64,000 nt of DNA. It comes from Rhodoferax sp. BLA1. GTDB taxonomy: Bacteria; Pseudomonadota; Gammaproteobacteria; Burkholderiales; Burkholderiaceae_C. The position numbers and the translations under genes were made by a program. Below, piece after piece: positions 20,145-29,990 of this stretch. The number at the start of each line of letters is the position of its first letter. Position 1 is the stretch's first letter. The notes under the pieces were generated by a model. The model saw only the letters and a list, made by a program, of their open reading frames with translations, did not search any database and was not told the DNA's origin. The stretch spans positions 1 to 64,000 of the forward strand of contig NZ_SZVI01000001.1 of assembly GCF_013416775.1 (NCBI RefSeq). The letters run 5' to 3'.

Positions 20145-20316
20145 GGGGGTCTTCCGTAAGAGGGGTGCTTGACGCAACTCGGATGCCGATGATTATTTGA
20201 CACACCTCTGAAAACATGAGCTTGATAAGACCGTGTTTTACCCCCCACTTCAAATTTATGTTTTGACAGGGGCACTCTAGCATCCCTCCATCCCAACCTG
20301 CGGGCACCCAAACGCC

Positions 20317-20637
20317 ATGAACCTCAGACTCACTCCCAACACCATGCCGCTCAGCAGCCTGCGGCCCACCATGCCGGGCGGCAAAGCAGCAGGTCAAGTG
20401 ACGGGTGCCGAGTCCGAAGGGTTTGCGGGTGCTTTAAAAAGTGCGCTGGGCTCGGTGAGCGCCGCGCAAAACGAATCGTCCCGCTTGCAAAAAGAAGTGC
20501 AGCTGGAGAACCCCAAGGTCAGCCTGGAAGAAACCATGGTGGCGATCCAGAAAGCACAGATTGGCTTTCAAGCCACCTTGCATGTGAGAAACCGGATGGT
20601 GCAGGCCTACACCGACATCATGAACATGCAGGTCTAG
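20317..20637 (+). CDS. fliE: flagellar hook-basal body protein FliE
   Basis: Connects the MS ring to the rod. 106 residues; the C-terminal half has the conserved SLEETMVAIQKAQIGFQ and VRNRMVQAYTDIMNMQV. It stands alone on the plus strand, divergent from fliF with 172 bases between the two starts, and is followed by a repeat-type terminator. Confidence 0.96.
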   Translation: MNLRLTPNTMPLSSLRPTMPGGKAAGQVTGAESEGFAGALKSALGSVSAAQNESSRLQKEVQLENPKVSLEETMVAIQKAQIGFQATLHVRNRMVQAYTDIMNMQV

Positions 20638-20647
20638 GTCTACATAC

Positions 20648-20694
20648 AAAAATAGCTGCCAGCCCTTGATCTACAAGGGTCAGCAGCTATTGAT
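20648..20694. terminator. bidirectional hairpin terminator formed by a palindromic repeat copy
   Basis: ATAGCTGCC and AGCCCTTG (20652-20668) pair with CAAGGGT and CAGCAGCTAT (20674-20690) around a five-base loop, 17 bases with two mismatches. A- and T-rich ends flank both sides. It separates the convergent fliE and fliT, so it can stop transcription from both. It contains the core ATAGC-N4-AGCCCTT seen elsewhere in the window. Confidence 0.8.
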
Positions 20695-20709
20695 ATATGA
20701 CTAGTCAGG

Positions 20710-21009
20710 TCAGTGCAAGTAGGCGCGCTGCCCTTCCAGGTTTTGCTCGCAGTGAGTCAACCAGGGCTCAGCTAGGTAACGAATCTGCGCATCGTTGTTC
20801 AAAATACGCTGCATGATGCGCGTCTTCTCGGCACGCTGTTCCGGCAGAAGCTGCTCGGCGCTGGCGCGAGCGCGCAGTTGTTCGATCAACACCGCACAGG
20901 CACCTTCAAAATGGACCACCTGCTCCCAGTCTTCCGACTTGGCGGCATCCAACATGCGGGCGCTGCTGTCTTCGATGGCTTTGTAATAGTCAATGAGTTG
21001 TTGTGACAT
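20710..21009 (-). CDS. fliT: flagellar export chaperone FliT (probable)
   Basis: 99-residue helical protein. FliT binds the filament cap FliD and, in enterics, FlhDC. Little primary-sequence conservation exists in this family; the call rests on size, helical make-up, and position directly after fliS and fliD, the usual order. Start ATG 21009 lies three bases after the fliS stop. Confidence 0.82.
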   Translation of the reverse strand: MSQQLIDYYKAIEDSSARMLDAAKSEDWEQVVHFEGACAVLIEQLRARASAEQLLPEQRAEKTRIMQRILNNDAQIRYLAEPWLTHCEQNLEGQRAYLH

Positions 21010-21012
21010 GAC

Positions 21013-21510
21013 TCAGGCTCCCATCAACGACATATTTGAATAACTGGACATGGCCCGACGAGTGGGTGTCATCACTGCAGGCGCAGGCACGGTGTCTACC
21101 GGCTCTGGGAGCTTTTGAACCTTGCCAATCTCCTTCCAACCTTGCGCCACGGGCTCGATCAAGCGTTGAACCTCTTGCAACAAGAGATCGTCATTGGTGG
21201 CGTTTGCTAGCATCAAGCGTTTGGAACAGTACCCGTACAACGCACCGAGATTTGCAGCCAACTCGCCCCCCTCCACAGGGTCAAGGCCTGTCGTCAGACC
21301 CTCTTGCAAAATGCGCAGGGCCTTGGCAATGGCATTGCACTTTGTCGCAACGTCGCCTCGCGCTAAAGCCCCCCGGGCAGTCGCCATCGACTCCAACAAG
21401 CCGTCAAACAACAAACTCACGATCTGGTACTGATCAATCGTGTGCATGCTGGTCTCGATGTTGATTCGTTGATAGGCTGATGCGGCTCGCGGGTTGTAGG
21501 CTGTGAACAT
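21013..21510 (-). CDS. fliS: flagellar secretion chaperone FliS
   Basis: Chaperone that binds the flagellin C-terminus before export. 165 residues from ATG 21510; family features ASAYQRINIETS, IVSLLFDGLLESMATARGAL and GELAANLGALYGYCSKRLMLAN are clear. The C-terminal 35 residues are a Pro/Ala-rich extension. It lies between fliD and fliT. Confidence 0.95.
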   Translation of the reverse strand: MFTAYNPRAASAYQRINIETSMHTIDQYQIVSLLFDGLLESMATARGALARGDVATKCNAIAKALRILQEGLTTGLDPVEGGELAANLGALYGYCSKRLMLANATNDDLLLQEVQRLIEPVAQGWKEIGKVQKLPEPVDTVPAPAVMTPTRRAMSSYSNMSLMGA

Positions 21511-21599
21511 GGTGATTTTTCCGTTGTGTTTCAGAAGCTCTCTCACCATTTATCGGCTGTTGGTTGCCAAACTGAAGGGTCAAAGGTCGATCACCGTGA

Positions 21600-23018
21600 T
21601 TAACCCGTGCTCTTGTTCCAAGTCGTCACCTGCTGCGCAATGTAGGCATTCAATCCGTTCAAACTACTCATTTGTTTATCCAAAGCGTTGTACTGGCGGG
21701 TAATACGTTGCTCAAAAGCATCCACCCGATCATTCGCCCGCTGCTGGTCTTTGTCATTGCGTTTGAGAGACGCCTGCAAGGTGTCGTCTTTCGACTTGAA
21801 AAACCCGTCGTTCGACAACAAGTTGGTGGTCAACGCTTTCACCCTCACGGCGATGCCATCAGCCGCACCACCGCCCGTGCTGCGAAACAAATCTTTGACC
21901 TGATCTGGATTGTCATTGAGTGCCTTGCTCAGCTTGCTGGAGTCTACAGACAGGTTGCCACCACGCTCCTGAACGATACCGATATCGGCCAGCCGTTGGA
22001 AGGGGCCACCACTCGTGCTGACAGACTGGATGGCCGTGCGCAGCACATTTTGCAAGGTGATAGCAGTGGAATCACCTTGCAGCAAACCAGCGGACTTGGT
22101 TGCAGCGTCGTACTTGGTCGCCTCTTGTAGCAATTGATTGATGTCGTTGTACGCCTTGACAAAAGCATCCACCTTGGCTTGCACCGCCGAATTGTCCTTG
22201 GACACCGTGATCTCAATGGGTGATGTAGTTATCTGCTCAACTTTGAAAGTCACACCAGAGATGGTCTTGTCAAAGGTATTGGTAGCGGACGTCACCGCAA
22301 TGCCATTAACCTTGGCCTTGGCATCTGTGCCAGCCTGTGAGACAGTGCCATTGAGCGTTGTCAAACGCGACAGGCCGGTCATATCGGTGTTGTCAGCAGG
22401 TACACCACCTTCATCCACTGTGAGGTTGAAGCCAGCCGCCTCACCCGTGGCCTTGCTGCGCAACAGCAAACGCTCACCAGAGGCATCCGTCAACACGGTG
22501 GCGGTGACACTGGCATTGGCGCCGTTGATCTTGCTGGCAATGTCAGACAGGGTGTCACTGGCCGTCACGGCAATGTCTAGCGCCTGACCACCACCAGACG
22601 TGAAAACCCCGGCTAACCACGCCCCCTGCTCTAGTCGCAAGGTACCCGCTCCGACGGCAGTCCCCACAGGGAGCACTGGCGCCGAAGCCGTGGCTTGCGC
22701 CTGGGCCAAGCTCTGTACCTCCACCTTGAAACTGGTCGGCAAGGTACCACCCACGGCAGAGGCGCTGACATACTTGCTATCAGACGACGTGGTAGCCACC
22801 CCATTCCACCCCGTCAAACTGGTCAAACTGCCCGCGGCATCTGCCAAAGTCGAAACCAGCGATTTGATTTGGCCAAACGCAGAAATTTTGGTATTAACCG
22901 TGGCTGCCTGCACCTTCAAGGTGTCAAGCGGCCTTTTCTCTAATGCCACCAATTGGGAAATGATGCTTTTGACATCCAGTCCATTCGTGGCAAGGCCTGG
23001 TGAAGAAATGGTGGCCAT
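21600..23018 (-). CDS. fliD: flagellar filament cap protein FliD
   Basis: Cap protein (HAP2) that folds flagellin at the growing filament tip. 472 residues: N-terminal FliD domain (GLATNGLDVKSIISQLVALEKRPLD), variable middle, and C-terminal coiled coil with DRVDAFEQRITRQYNALDKQMSSLN. AGGAGG is present a few bases before the ATG. It is downstream of flagellin 1 on the same strand but separated by a terminator. Confidence 0.96.
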   Translation of the reverse strand: MATISSPGLATNGLDVKSIISQLVALEKRPLDTLKVQAATVNTKISAFGQIKSLVSTLADAAGSLTSLTGWNGVATTSSDSKYVSASAVGGTLPTSFKVEVQSLAQAQATASAPVLPVGTAVGAGTLRLEQGAWLAGVFTSGGGQALDIAVTASDTLSDIASKINGANASVTATVLTDASGERLLLRSKATGEAAGFNLTVDEGGVPADNTDMTGLSRLTTLNGTVSQAGTDAKAKVNGIAVTSATNTFDKTISGVTFKVEQITTSPIEITVSKDNSAVQAKVDAFVKAYNDINQLLQEATKYDAATKSAGLLQGDSTAITLQNVLRTAIQSVSTSGGPFQRLADIGIVQERGGNLSVDSSKLSKALNDNPDQVKDLFRSTGGGAADGIAVRVKALTTNLLSNDGFFKSKDDTLQASLKRNDKDQQRANDRVDAFEQRITRQYNALDKQMSSLNGLNAYIAQQVTTWNKSTG

Positions 23019-23130
23019 ACAAACCTCCTGAAAACTAAACTGCTCGCATTTTGCGGCAGTTGACCGATCTGCAAAAGCCAGTCAAACCACGCAGATCACA
23101 CCTATTTCTGGTTCCTACTGAGCGAACCCC

Positions 23131-23168
23131 AAAAACCAAAAGAGCGGCGACAGAAAAACCGTCGCCGC
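23131..23168 (-). terminator. Rho-independent terminator after flagellin 1
   Basis: On the minus strand GCGGCGAC (23168-23161) and GTCGCCGC (23151-23144) form a perfect eight-base stem with a nine-base loop, followed by TCTTTTGGTTTTT. It lies 66 bases after the flagellin stop codon and ahead of fliD. Confidence 0.85.
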
Positions 23169-23233
23169 CTGGGCATCTGTGACAAGGAATGCAGAGGAGG
23201 CACCCTTGCCTGTATCAACCGCGCGTTGTGCGA

Positions 23234-24751
23234 TTAACGCAGCAGAGCCAACACGCCCTGCGGCAACTGATTGGCCTGCGCCACCATCGCCGTACCCGCC
23301 TGCTGCAAGATCTGAGAACGCGACAAGTTGGCAGTTTCTGCGGCAAAGTCAGCATCCAGAATACGGCTGCGTGAGGCAGACAAATTCTCTGACGTCACTT
23401 GCAAGTTAGCAATAGACGTCTCAAAACGGGACTGTATAGCACCGAGATTAGCCCGTTCACCGCTGATGTAAGCCAGTGCCGCATCGACCGTTTTGAGCGA
23501 CAGGGTCGCCTTGCCGAAGGTAGTGATATCCAGCTCAGACACCTTTTTGAGGGTCGAATTGAGCGTGCCACCAGCCGCACCAAGCGCTGTGGTGGTGGTC
23601 GAAACCGCACTATAGGACTTGTCAGAGTCCAAGGTAATATACCCACTTACACCCACATTCTCCACCGAGGAAGCAGCCAAAAGAGTTTGTGCCGCACCTG
23701 CTGTGGCCACGCCGCCACTGCCGTCCCCGACCAGCTTCTGCACAGTCACAGCCCCGCCATTGACCGATGCGGTATCTCCAACCGCAATGGTGTTGCCAGA
23801 AGCATTTGTCAATATGATGCCCGTACCCAGTTCGTTGAGCTGGGCTACGACACCTGTCTTGGATGACTTGTCATTGATAGCCGAAACCGCACTGGAGAGG
23901 CCATCCGAACCCGCCGTGGCGGTAATCGAGAACGACACCGTTTCTGCAGTGGCGTTGTCAGACAGCAGCGTCACACTATACGCACCAGCAGCACCAAAAC
24001 CCAGCTGCGCCTGTGTGCGCGCCGTGGCGGTAACCCCGGTCTTGCTGGTCTGCAGATTGATGTCTTCAGCCGTTTTTTTGCTGTGATCGTTAGCTGTTAC
24101 CGCAATGGCAGCGCTGCCAAGTGCACCATTGATAGCAATAGTGCCACCCACAACACCGTTGGTTCCAAAGGCAGTGCTAGCAGCAGCAACAGTCGCAGAT
24201 GCTGCGGCCCCAGACGCAGGAGTACCAGAGACTTGGCTATTGCCATAGACATTGGTTCGCAGATTGGCCGTAGCGGCCGTGATGGTCTGGTTGGCGTTGG
24301 CACCCACTTGGAACTGTTGTGTGCCAAAGCTGCCGTCAAGCAACTTCGCACCATTGAACTCAGTGGTTTGCGAGATGCGGTCCAGCTCAGACACCAACTG
24401 CCCTACTTCAGCCTGCAGTGCCTGGCGGTCACTGGCACTGTTAGAGGCATTGGCAGATTGCACCGCCAGTTCACGCACACGCTGCAGAATGTCGCCAGAA
24501 GCTTTGAGTGCACCTTCAGCTGTTTGCGCCAGAGAAATACCGTCGTTGGCGTTACGCACGGCCTGATTCAGGCCCCGGATCTGACCCGTAAAACGCTCCG
24601 AAATGGCCAGACCCGCTGCGTCATCCTTGGCGCTGTTGATGCGCAGACCCGATGACAGGCGTTGGATAGAGGTGTTGAGCGAATTCTGGCTCATGCCCAG
24701 ATTGCGCTGCGCGGTGAGCGATGCCACATTGGTGTTGATGGTAGCTGCCAT
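23234..24751 (-). CDS. fliC: flagellin 1
   Basis: Filament subunit, 505 residues from ATG 24751 (TTGGAG upstream). The conserved N-terminal D0/D1 ([37 protein letters not shown]) and C-terminal D1/D0 ([33 protein letters not shown]) frame a Thr/Ser/Ala-rich central part (about 180-410). The same arrangement is in flagellin 2, with most differences in the middle. A sigma-28 promoter lies about 130 bases upstream. The Ser/Thr-rich surface domain is a possible substrate of the glycosylation locus. Confidence 0.97.
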   Translation of the reverse strand: MAATINTNVASLTAQRNLGMSQNSLNTSIQRLSSGLRINSAKDDAAGLAISERFTGQIRGLNQAVRNANDGISLAQTAEGALKASGDILQRVRELAVQSANASNSASDRQALQAEVGQLVSELDRISQTTEFNGAKLLDGSFGTQQFQVGANANQTITAATANLRTNVYGNSQVSGTPASGAAASATVAAASTAFGTNGVVGGTIAINGALGSAAIAVTANDHSKKTAEDINLQTSKTGVTATARTQAQLGFGAAGAYSVTLLSDNATAETVSFSITATAGSDGLSSAVSAINDKSSKTGVVAQLNELGTGIILTNASGNTIAVGDTASVNGGAVTVQKLVGDGSGGVATAGAAQTLLAASSVENVGVSGYITLDSDKSYSAVSTTTTALGAAGGTLNSTLKKVSELDITTFGKATLSLKTVDAALAYISGERANLGAIQSRFETSIANLQVTSENLSASRSRILDADFAAETANLSRSQILQQAGTAMVAQANQLPQGVLALLR

Positions 24752-25160
24752 GATGATCTCCAATAAAGAACTGACTGAATATGGCGTTGCCGCCAGCCCG
24801 GGGGCTGCATCATGCAATCCCCTCACGTTTGCAGTGCTTGCGAGCCTTCTGTAAACAACGGGCCATCAAATGGGTCCGTTGCTAGAGTTTTCGGACTCCC
24901 AGCAGAAAACTTGAGGCCCCAACACCCAATTTATGCTGTTTTTTTGTTCGCAGCCACCACACCCAGCCCGCCATGGGCATCCGGCAAGGGACAAGAGCAG
25001 CACGCACACCCAAGCTCAAAAACCCAGATTTGACGGGCTTTTCGGATGTTTATTGAGGCACTACCGCACGCCGCCATCTCCACAATTCATCCATGTTCTG
25101 CGTTGCCCGCCTGGCCCCAATGGAAAGCAATGTGCGTTACGAGTCTTTAAGGAGTTAACT
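24752..25160. other. intergenic region between the two divergent flagellin genes
   Basis: 409 bases with no credible gene. It holds the sigma-28 promoter of flagellin 1 (24888-24914) and the Shine-Dalgarno of flagellin 2 (AAGGAG at 25149-25154). I searched for a sigma-28 promoter reading toward flagellin 2 and found no site with both elements at the right spacing. Confidence 0.7.
24888..24914 (-). promoter_or_regulatory. sigma-28 (FliA) promoter of flagellin 1
   Basis: On the minus strand TCAAGTTT, 11 bases, TCCGAAAA. The sigma-28 consensus is TAAAGTTT-N11-GCCGATAA, so seven of eight and six of eight positions agree with exact spacing. Predicted start near 24881, leaving a 5' untranslated region of about 130 bases before flagellin 1. 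Confidence 0.8.
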
Positions 25161-26678
25161 ATGGCTTCCACCATCAATACCAATGTTGCGTCGCTCACCG
25201 CGCAACGCAATCTGGGCACGAGCCAGGGTTCGCTCAACACCTCTATCCAGCGTCTGTCATCGGGCCTGCGCATCAACAGCGCCAAGGATGACGCAGCGGG
25301 CTTGGCCATTTCGGAGCGTTTCACCAGCCAGATACGCGGTTTGAACCAGGCGGCACGCAACGCCAATGACGGCATCTCACTGGCTCAGGTCACGGAAGGC
25401 GCCATGAAGTCAGCAGGCGACATTCTGCAACGTGTGCGTGAACTGGCCGTGCAATCTGCTAATGCATCCAACAGCGCCAGCGACCGCCAGGCGCTACAGG
25501 CTGAGGTAGGCCAGTTGGTGGCTGAACTGGACCGCATCTCGCAAACCACCGAGTTCAATGGTGCGAAGTTGCTGGACGGCAGCTTTGGTACACAACAATT
25601 CCAGGTAGGGGCCAACGCCAACCAGACCATCACTGCCTCCACCGCCAATCTGCGTACCAATGTGTATGGCAACAATCAGGTGTCAGGCACCAACGCGGCT
25701 GGCGCGACGGCAACAACAGGTGCCACACCGGCCGCAGCCTATGGCACCAACGGTGTTGCGGCTGGCACCCTGGCCGTCAATGGCGCGCTTGGCAGTGCCG
25801 CCATTGCGGTTGCAGCGAACGAACACAGCAAAAAAACGGCCGAGAGCATCAACCTGCAAACCAGCAAAACAGGGGTTACCGCCACGGCGCGCACGCAAGC
25901 GCAGCTGGCTTTTGGCGCCACCGGCGCCTACAGCCTGACGCTGCAGTCTGACAATGCAGACGTCCAAACGGTGTCCTTTGCGATCACAGCCACGGCGGGT
26001 GCAGAAGGCCTATCTGGCGCCATTTCTTCGATCAACGACAAATCCGCCAAAACCGGGGTTGTGGCTCAGCTCAATGAAACGGGGGACGGCATCACTCTGA
26101 CAAACGCCGCGGGCAACACCATTGCAGTGGGTGACACCGGGTCCACAAATGGCGGAGCCGTGACTGTGACCAAGTTGGTCGGCGACGGTAGCGGCGGGGT
26201 GGCCACAGCAGGCACAGCGCGCACGCTCACGGCTGATGCCGTGGTTGAAAATGTGGGCGTGAGTGGGTACATCACCCTAGATTCTGATAAGTCCTATAGT
26301 GTGGTTTCAACCACCACCACAGCGCTGGGTACGGCTGGTAGCACGCTTAACTCGACTCTCAAAAAGGTGTCTGAGTTGGACATCACCAGCTTTGGCAAGG
26401 CGACCCTGTCACTTCAGACGGTTGACGCGGCACTGAGCTTCATCAGCGGCGAACGTGCCAAGCTAGGTGCCCTGCAGTCTCGGTTTGAAACATCTATTGC
26501 CAGCCTGAACATCACCTCAGAAAACCTGTCTGCCTCACGCAGCCGCATTCTGGATGCTGACTTTGCCGCAGAAACCGCCAACCTGAGCCGCGCGCAGATT
26601 CTGCAACAAGCCGGTACCGCTATGGTGGCACAGGCCAACCAGATCCCTCAAGGGGTGCTGGCTCTGCTGAGGTCTTAG
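25161..26678 (+). CDS. flagellin 2
   Basis: Second flagellin, also 505 residues, from ATG 25161 with AAGGAG six bases upstream; the longer open frame is rejected. N- and C-terminal domains are nearly identical to flagellin 1 and the central part is a diverged homologue (shared [14 protein letters not shown] and [15 protein letters not shown]). Flagellin 2 has an extra Ser at the end. The glycosyltransferase gene starts 79 bases downstream on the same strand. Confidence 0.97.
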   Translation: MASTINTNVASLTAQRNLGTSQGSLNTSIQRLSSGLRINSAKDDAAGLAISERFTSQIRGLNQAARNANDGISLAQVTEGAMKSAGDILQRVRELAVQSANASNSASDRQALQAEVGQLVAELDRISQTTEFNGAKLLDGSFGTQQFQVGANANQTITASTANLRTNVYGNNQVSGTNAAGATATTGATPAAAYGTNGVAAGTLAVNGALGSAAIAVAANEHSKKTAESINLQTSKTGVTATARTQAQLAFGATGAYSLTLQSDNADVQTVSFAITATAGAEGLSGAISSINDKSAKTGVVAQLNETGDGITLTNAAGNTIAVGDTGSTNGGAVTVTKLVGDGSGGVATAGTARTLTADAVVENVGVSGYITLDSDKSYSVVSTTTTALGTAGSTLNSTLKKVSELDITSFGKATLSLQTVDAALSFISGERAKLGALQSRFETSIASLNITSENLSASRSRILDADFAAETANLSRAQILQQAGTAMVAQANQIPQGVLALLRS

Positions 26679-26757
26679 TGACGAGGTGTGCCGTCCATAG
26701 CTCGCCTGCTGACCTGCGTGTGGGAGAGTCCACCAACCAAGGTAGGATACCCGCACG

Positions 26758-29079
26758 ATGACACAAGCCGATCACGACCCGCTCAGCCTGCGCATACAGT
26801 CGGCCATGGCCGCTGCTGACTGGCCTTTGCTTATCCGCCTCTGCAAACAAGCTTTACGCAAGAAGAGTCGCCACTTGGTGGCGCATCGGCTGCTCGGCTT
26901 TGCACTCCATCGCCATCATGATCCGGAGGCGGCAATTGCCGCCTACAAACGCGGCGCAGCAGTTTGGCCCGATGACGCAGAACTGCTGATCAACTACGCC
27001 AATGTGTTGCTGGAGTTGGCACGCCAACCCAAAGCCCTTGCCATACTGGACAAGGTCGTGCAGTTGCGCCCAGACCACAGCGCATGCTGGAGCAAGTTGG
27101 CGCAATCGTGTTACGCGATTGGTTTACACCAAAAAGGGTTTGATGCCAGCCAGAAAGCCCTGGTGTGCGCCACAGACACCACACAACGTGTGGCAGCGCT
27201 AACACAGTCTGCCATCCACCGCCGAGAGCTGGGGCAGGTACGCCAAGCCGTCAAAGATTGCGAGGAGGCCATTCACCTGTCGCCCACCGACCCCACTGGA
27301 CACACCAACCGCATGTTGTTCATGCTGGCTGATCCCGGTTATGGCGCAGCGGACATGCTTGCAGGCGCGCAGACCTATGCACGCACCTTTGAGGAGCCGT
27401 TGCGGGCGGGCTGGTCAGATTTTGCCCAACTCGGGCGCGACCCTTGGCGTAAGCTGCGCGTAGGTTTTCTGTCACCCGACTTCCGCCACCACGCGGTGAT
27501 GTACTTCATTGAAGGTCTGCTCTCGTTGTTGGACCGAGGCCAATTCGAGGTGTGGGCTTTTTACCTCTACCCCAGCGAAGACACCGCCACCGAGCGGATA
27601 CGCTGCCATACAGATCACTTCGTTCGGCTCGATGGACTGACAGCGCAAGAGCAAGCACGCCGCATCCAGGAAGAACAGATCGACGTGCTGATCGACCTGG
27701 CCGGCCATACCGGCAACAACGGCTTGCTGGCTATGGCCCACAAGCCTGCTCCGGTGCAGATCAGCACCATTGGTTACCCTGGCACCACAGGGTTGCGCGC
27801 CATGGACTGGTGGATCAGTGACAACGTCACCGACTCGCCTGACGCAGACCTGTTCTATGTGGAGCGGCTGTACCGACTTCCTACACGCTGGGCTTGTTAT
27901 CGCCCGATGAGCCGCAACCCGCTGTGGCGTTACCAACCGGCCTATCAGGTGCGCCCAACACCCGCTCTCCAGAACGGCTACATCACCTTCGGTTCTTGCA
28001 ACAACCTGGGCAAGCTGACAGACGAGGTGCTGGCACTGTGGGGACAACTGTTGACGGCAGTGCCCGATGCACGCCTGCTGATAGAAGGCAAAAACCTGGG
28101 CAATGAAGAGGCGGCCAACAGTTATCGCCAACGTTGTCTGCGTTTGGGCGTAGACACTGAACGACTGGTGCTCGTGAATCATGATGGTGGCAACCAGTAT
28201 TTGACCTACCACCTGATCGATATCGCGTTAGACCCGTTTCCACTTGTCGGCGGGACAACATCGAACGATCTGCTGTGGATGGGGCTGCCGCTCGTCACAA
28301 TGGATGGGGATAGCCTGCGGTCCCGCATGAGTGTTGGCTTGCTGGCCCACCTGGGGCGACACAATTGGATCGCCCGCAGCACCGATGAATACCTGCGTAT
28401 TGCAGCCGAGCTGGCCTCAGACATGACCGCTCTGAACCAATTTCGATTGGGGCTGCGTGACGAAATGGAGAACAGTGTGCTGATGCGTGAGGACGTCTAT
28501 GTGTCTGAGTTCGGTCATGCGATGCGCAAGATGTGGATGCATTGGTTAGCCGAGTCGGCCCATCCGGATTGGACACCCGAGCAGGTCTCTGCACAAATCA
28601 ATGAATGGTTACAGACCCGCCCTTTGCCCATGGGGAATGCACCAGAGTTTCATGTGGGGGTGGCTCCTGGCGAGAGAGTTCCACTATCGAGTGCTTATGA
28701 GCGACTGCAAACCCTGCTGGAAAAAGCCAAAAGTGGCCTACAGCCTGTGGCAGGAGAAGCGTCCAACGTGCTGTCCAACCCGAACTGGAAAGCAACAACC
28801 GAGTTGGCGGAGCGCATTTTGTGTGCCAAACCACATGACCCGGTGGCACTCACCGTGCTTGCCGAGATTGAAAATGCCCACGGTCACCTCGATTTTGGCC
28901 GCGTGTATCTAGAGCAGGCCCTGCGATCCTTGGCCGAACCAGAGCCAGCAGAGCGGGTGCTGGCACGCACACACGAGTATGTGCAAGCAGCTCTTGTGTA
29001 TTTGGCCCAGCCGCCGCTGCCCTCTTCGCGCCCAGCCACGTCACTACCCGAGAGTTTAGCGACCGCAAACACGGCCTAG
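26758..29079 (+). CDS. TPR-containing GT41 (O-GlcNAc transferase/SPINDLY-like) glycosyltransferase
   Basis: 773 residues. The N-terminal part (about 1-200) is a series of TPR helices (LINYANVLLELARQPKALAILDK, HSACWSKLAQSCYAIG). The catalytic GT41 part (about 225-610) has LRVGFLSPDFRHHAV, VLIDLAGHTGNN, APVQISTIGYPGTTG, ITFGSCNNLGK, and DPFPLVGGTTSNDLLWMGLPLVT, as in bacterial SPINDLY-type enzymes. The C-terminal 160 residues look like further helical repeats. Bacterial relatives next to flagellin genes glycosylate Ser/Thr of flagellin; location directly after flagellin 2 supports that role. The sugar donor is not known. Confidence 0.88.
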   Translation: MTQADHDPLSLRIQSAMAAADWPLLIRLCKQALRKKSRHLVAHRLLGFALHRHHDPEAAIAAYKRGAAVWPDDAELLINYANVLLELARQPKALAILDKVVQLRPDHSACWSKLAQSCYAIGLHQKGFDASQKALVCATDTTQRVAALTQSAIHRRELGQVRQAVKDCEEAIHLSPTDPTGHTNRMLFMLADPGYGAADMLAGAQTYARTFEEPLRAGWSDFAQLGRDPWRKLRVGFLSPDFRHHAVMYFIEGLLSLLDRGQFEVWAFYLYPSEDTATERIRCHTDHFVRLDGLTAQEQARRIQEEQIDVLIDLAGHTGNNGLLAMAHKPAPVQISTIGYPGTTGLRAMDWWISDNVTDSPDADLFYVERLYRLPTRWACYRPMSRNPLWRYQPAYQVRPTPALQNGYITFGSCNNLGKLTDEVLALWGQLLTAVPDARLLIEGKNLGNEEAANSYRQRCLRLGVDTERLVLVNHDGGNQYLTYHLIDIALDPFPLVGGTTSNDLLWMGLPLVTMDGDSLRSRMSVGLLAHLGRHNWIARSTDEYLRIAAELASDMTALNQFRLGLRDEMENSVLMREDVYVSEFGHAMRKMWMHWLAESAHPDWTPEQVSAQINEWLQTRPLPMGNAPEFHVGVAPGERVPLSSAYERLQTLLEKAKSGLQPVAGEASNVLSNPNWKATTELAERILCAKPHDPVALTVLAEIENAHGHLDFGRVYLEQALRSLAEPEPAERVLARTHEYVQAALVYLAQPPLPSSRPATSLPESLATANTA

Positions 29080-29140
29080 CCCTTATCTGGATTGCACTTG
29101 GCGCTATAGATCTGAGTCTTTCGGTACGTGGCGGTTTACG

Positions 29141-29947
29141 TTATTTCTTACGCCGCAAAAACCCCTGTGGTGCCACCGTGATCTGTAATTGCTGTTCAAG
29201 CGCCGTGTCCACCTCGAATTCGGGGTGCCCTGACAGCCACTGCCGTACGGCGGTTTTGGGGTTGTTGCCGACATCCCAAGGCCGATCAGCAAAAAACTTC
29301 GGCGGCATGTCGTCCACGAAAGTATCAAAGACCACGCAGTAACTTCCTGCGCTGACCAAAGACGCATAAGCGTTCAACTCACCCAGCACATGGTCGTGCG
29401 TGTGCATTGAGTCGAGCATGACCAGCACGGTCTTGTACCCAGATGCGGCGGCATGCACCTGTTGCACCACATCATCTGCCACGGACGACCCCTGAACCAT
29501 CTGAATACGGGTGGCCATGGGATGCGCCTCGATGGCGGCGCGGTTATGCGCACGAATGTCAATATCAATACCGATCACCTTGCGCGCCGAGTCGCGAGGA
29601 TCGAGCGTGGTACCGGCCTCAATGGCATCACACATGTCCAGCAGCGCCAACAAGGAAGCACTCAGTATGAGCGAGCCGCCATGCGCGATGCCAGTCTCAA
29701 TGATGAGGTCGGGACGCAATTGCCAGACCAATTGCTGCACGCCCACCATGTCCTGCGGGTACTGAATGATGGGGCGCCCCAGCCAATCAAAGTTGTACAC
29801 GTATTTGTGCTGCATGGACTCGCGCAACCAAGTCTGGGACAGTGCCCGGAAGGCTTGGTCTTGGGCATAACTCTGCACACGCTCACTACGCTCTTGAGCA
29901 AAGACCTGTTCGGGAGATGGCTGTGGTGATGAGGGCATGTGTTGCAT
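29141..29947 (-). CDS. CmcI/cephalosporin hydroxylase-family SAM-dependent methyltransferase
   Basis: 268 residues. The sequence has the CmcI-type Rossmann core: LIIETGIAHGGSLILSASLL (SAM loop), VIGIDIDIRAHN, VLVMLDSMHTHDHVLGEL and YCVVFDTFVDD. Despite the family name, these are O-methyltransferases in sugar or antibiotic pathways. It is the last gene of the sugar operon, 43 bases after the acyltransferase. An internal ATG at 29938 has a better AGGA and may be the real start. Probable role: O-methylation of the glycan sugar. Confidence 0.82.
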   Translation of the reverse strand: MQHMPSSPQPSPEQVFAQERSERVQSYAQDQAFRALSQTWLRESMQHKYVYNFDWLGRPIIQYPQDMVGVQQLVWQLRPDLIIETGIAHGGSLILSASLLALLDMCDAIEAGTTLDPRDSARKVIGIDIDIRAHNRAAIEAHPMATRIQMVQGSSVADDVVQQVHAAASGYKTVLVMLDSMHTHDHVLGELNAYASLVSAGSYCVVFDTFVDDMPPKFFADRPWDVGNNPKTAVRQWLSGHPEFEVDTALEQQLQITVAPQGFLRRKK

Positions 29948-29990
29948 CCTGTAATAAGTTATCTGAGGTCAAGCGATAGACGTTGTGAAT

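Noticed and set aside
24915..25150. Possible sigma-28 promoter toward flagellin 2
   Set aside because: Candidates such as TCAAAAAC near 25017 lack a matching GCCGATAA element 11 bases later.
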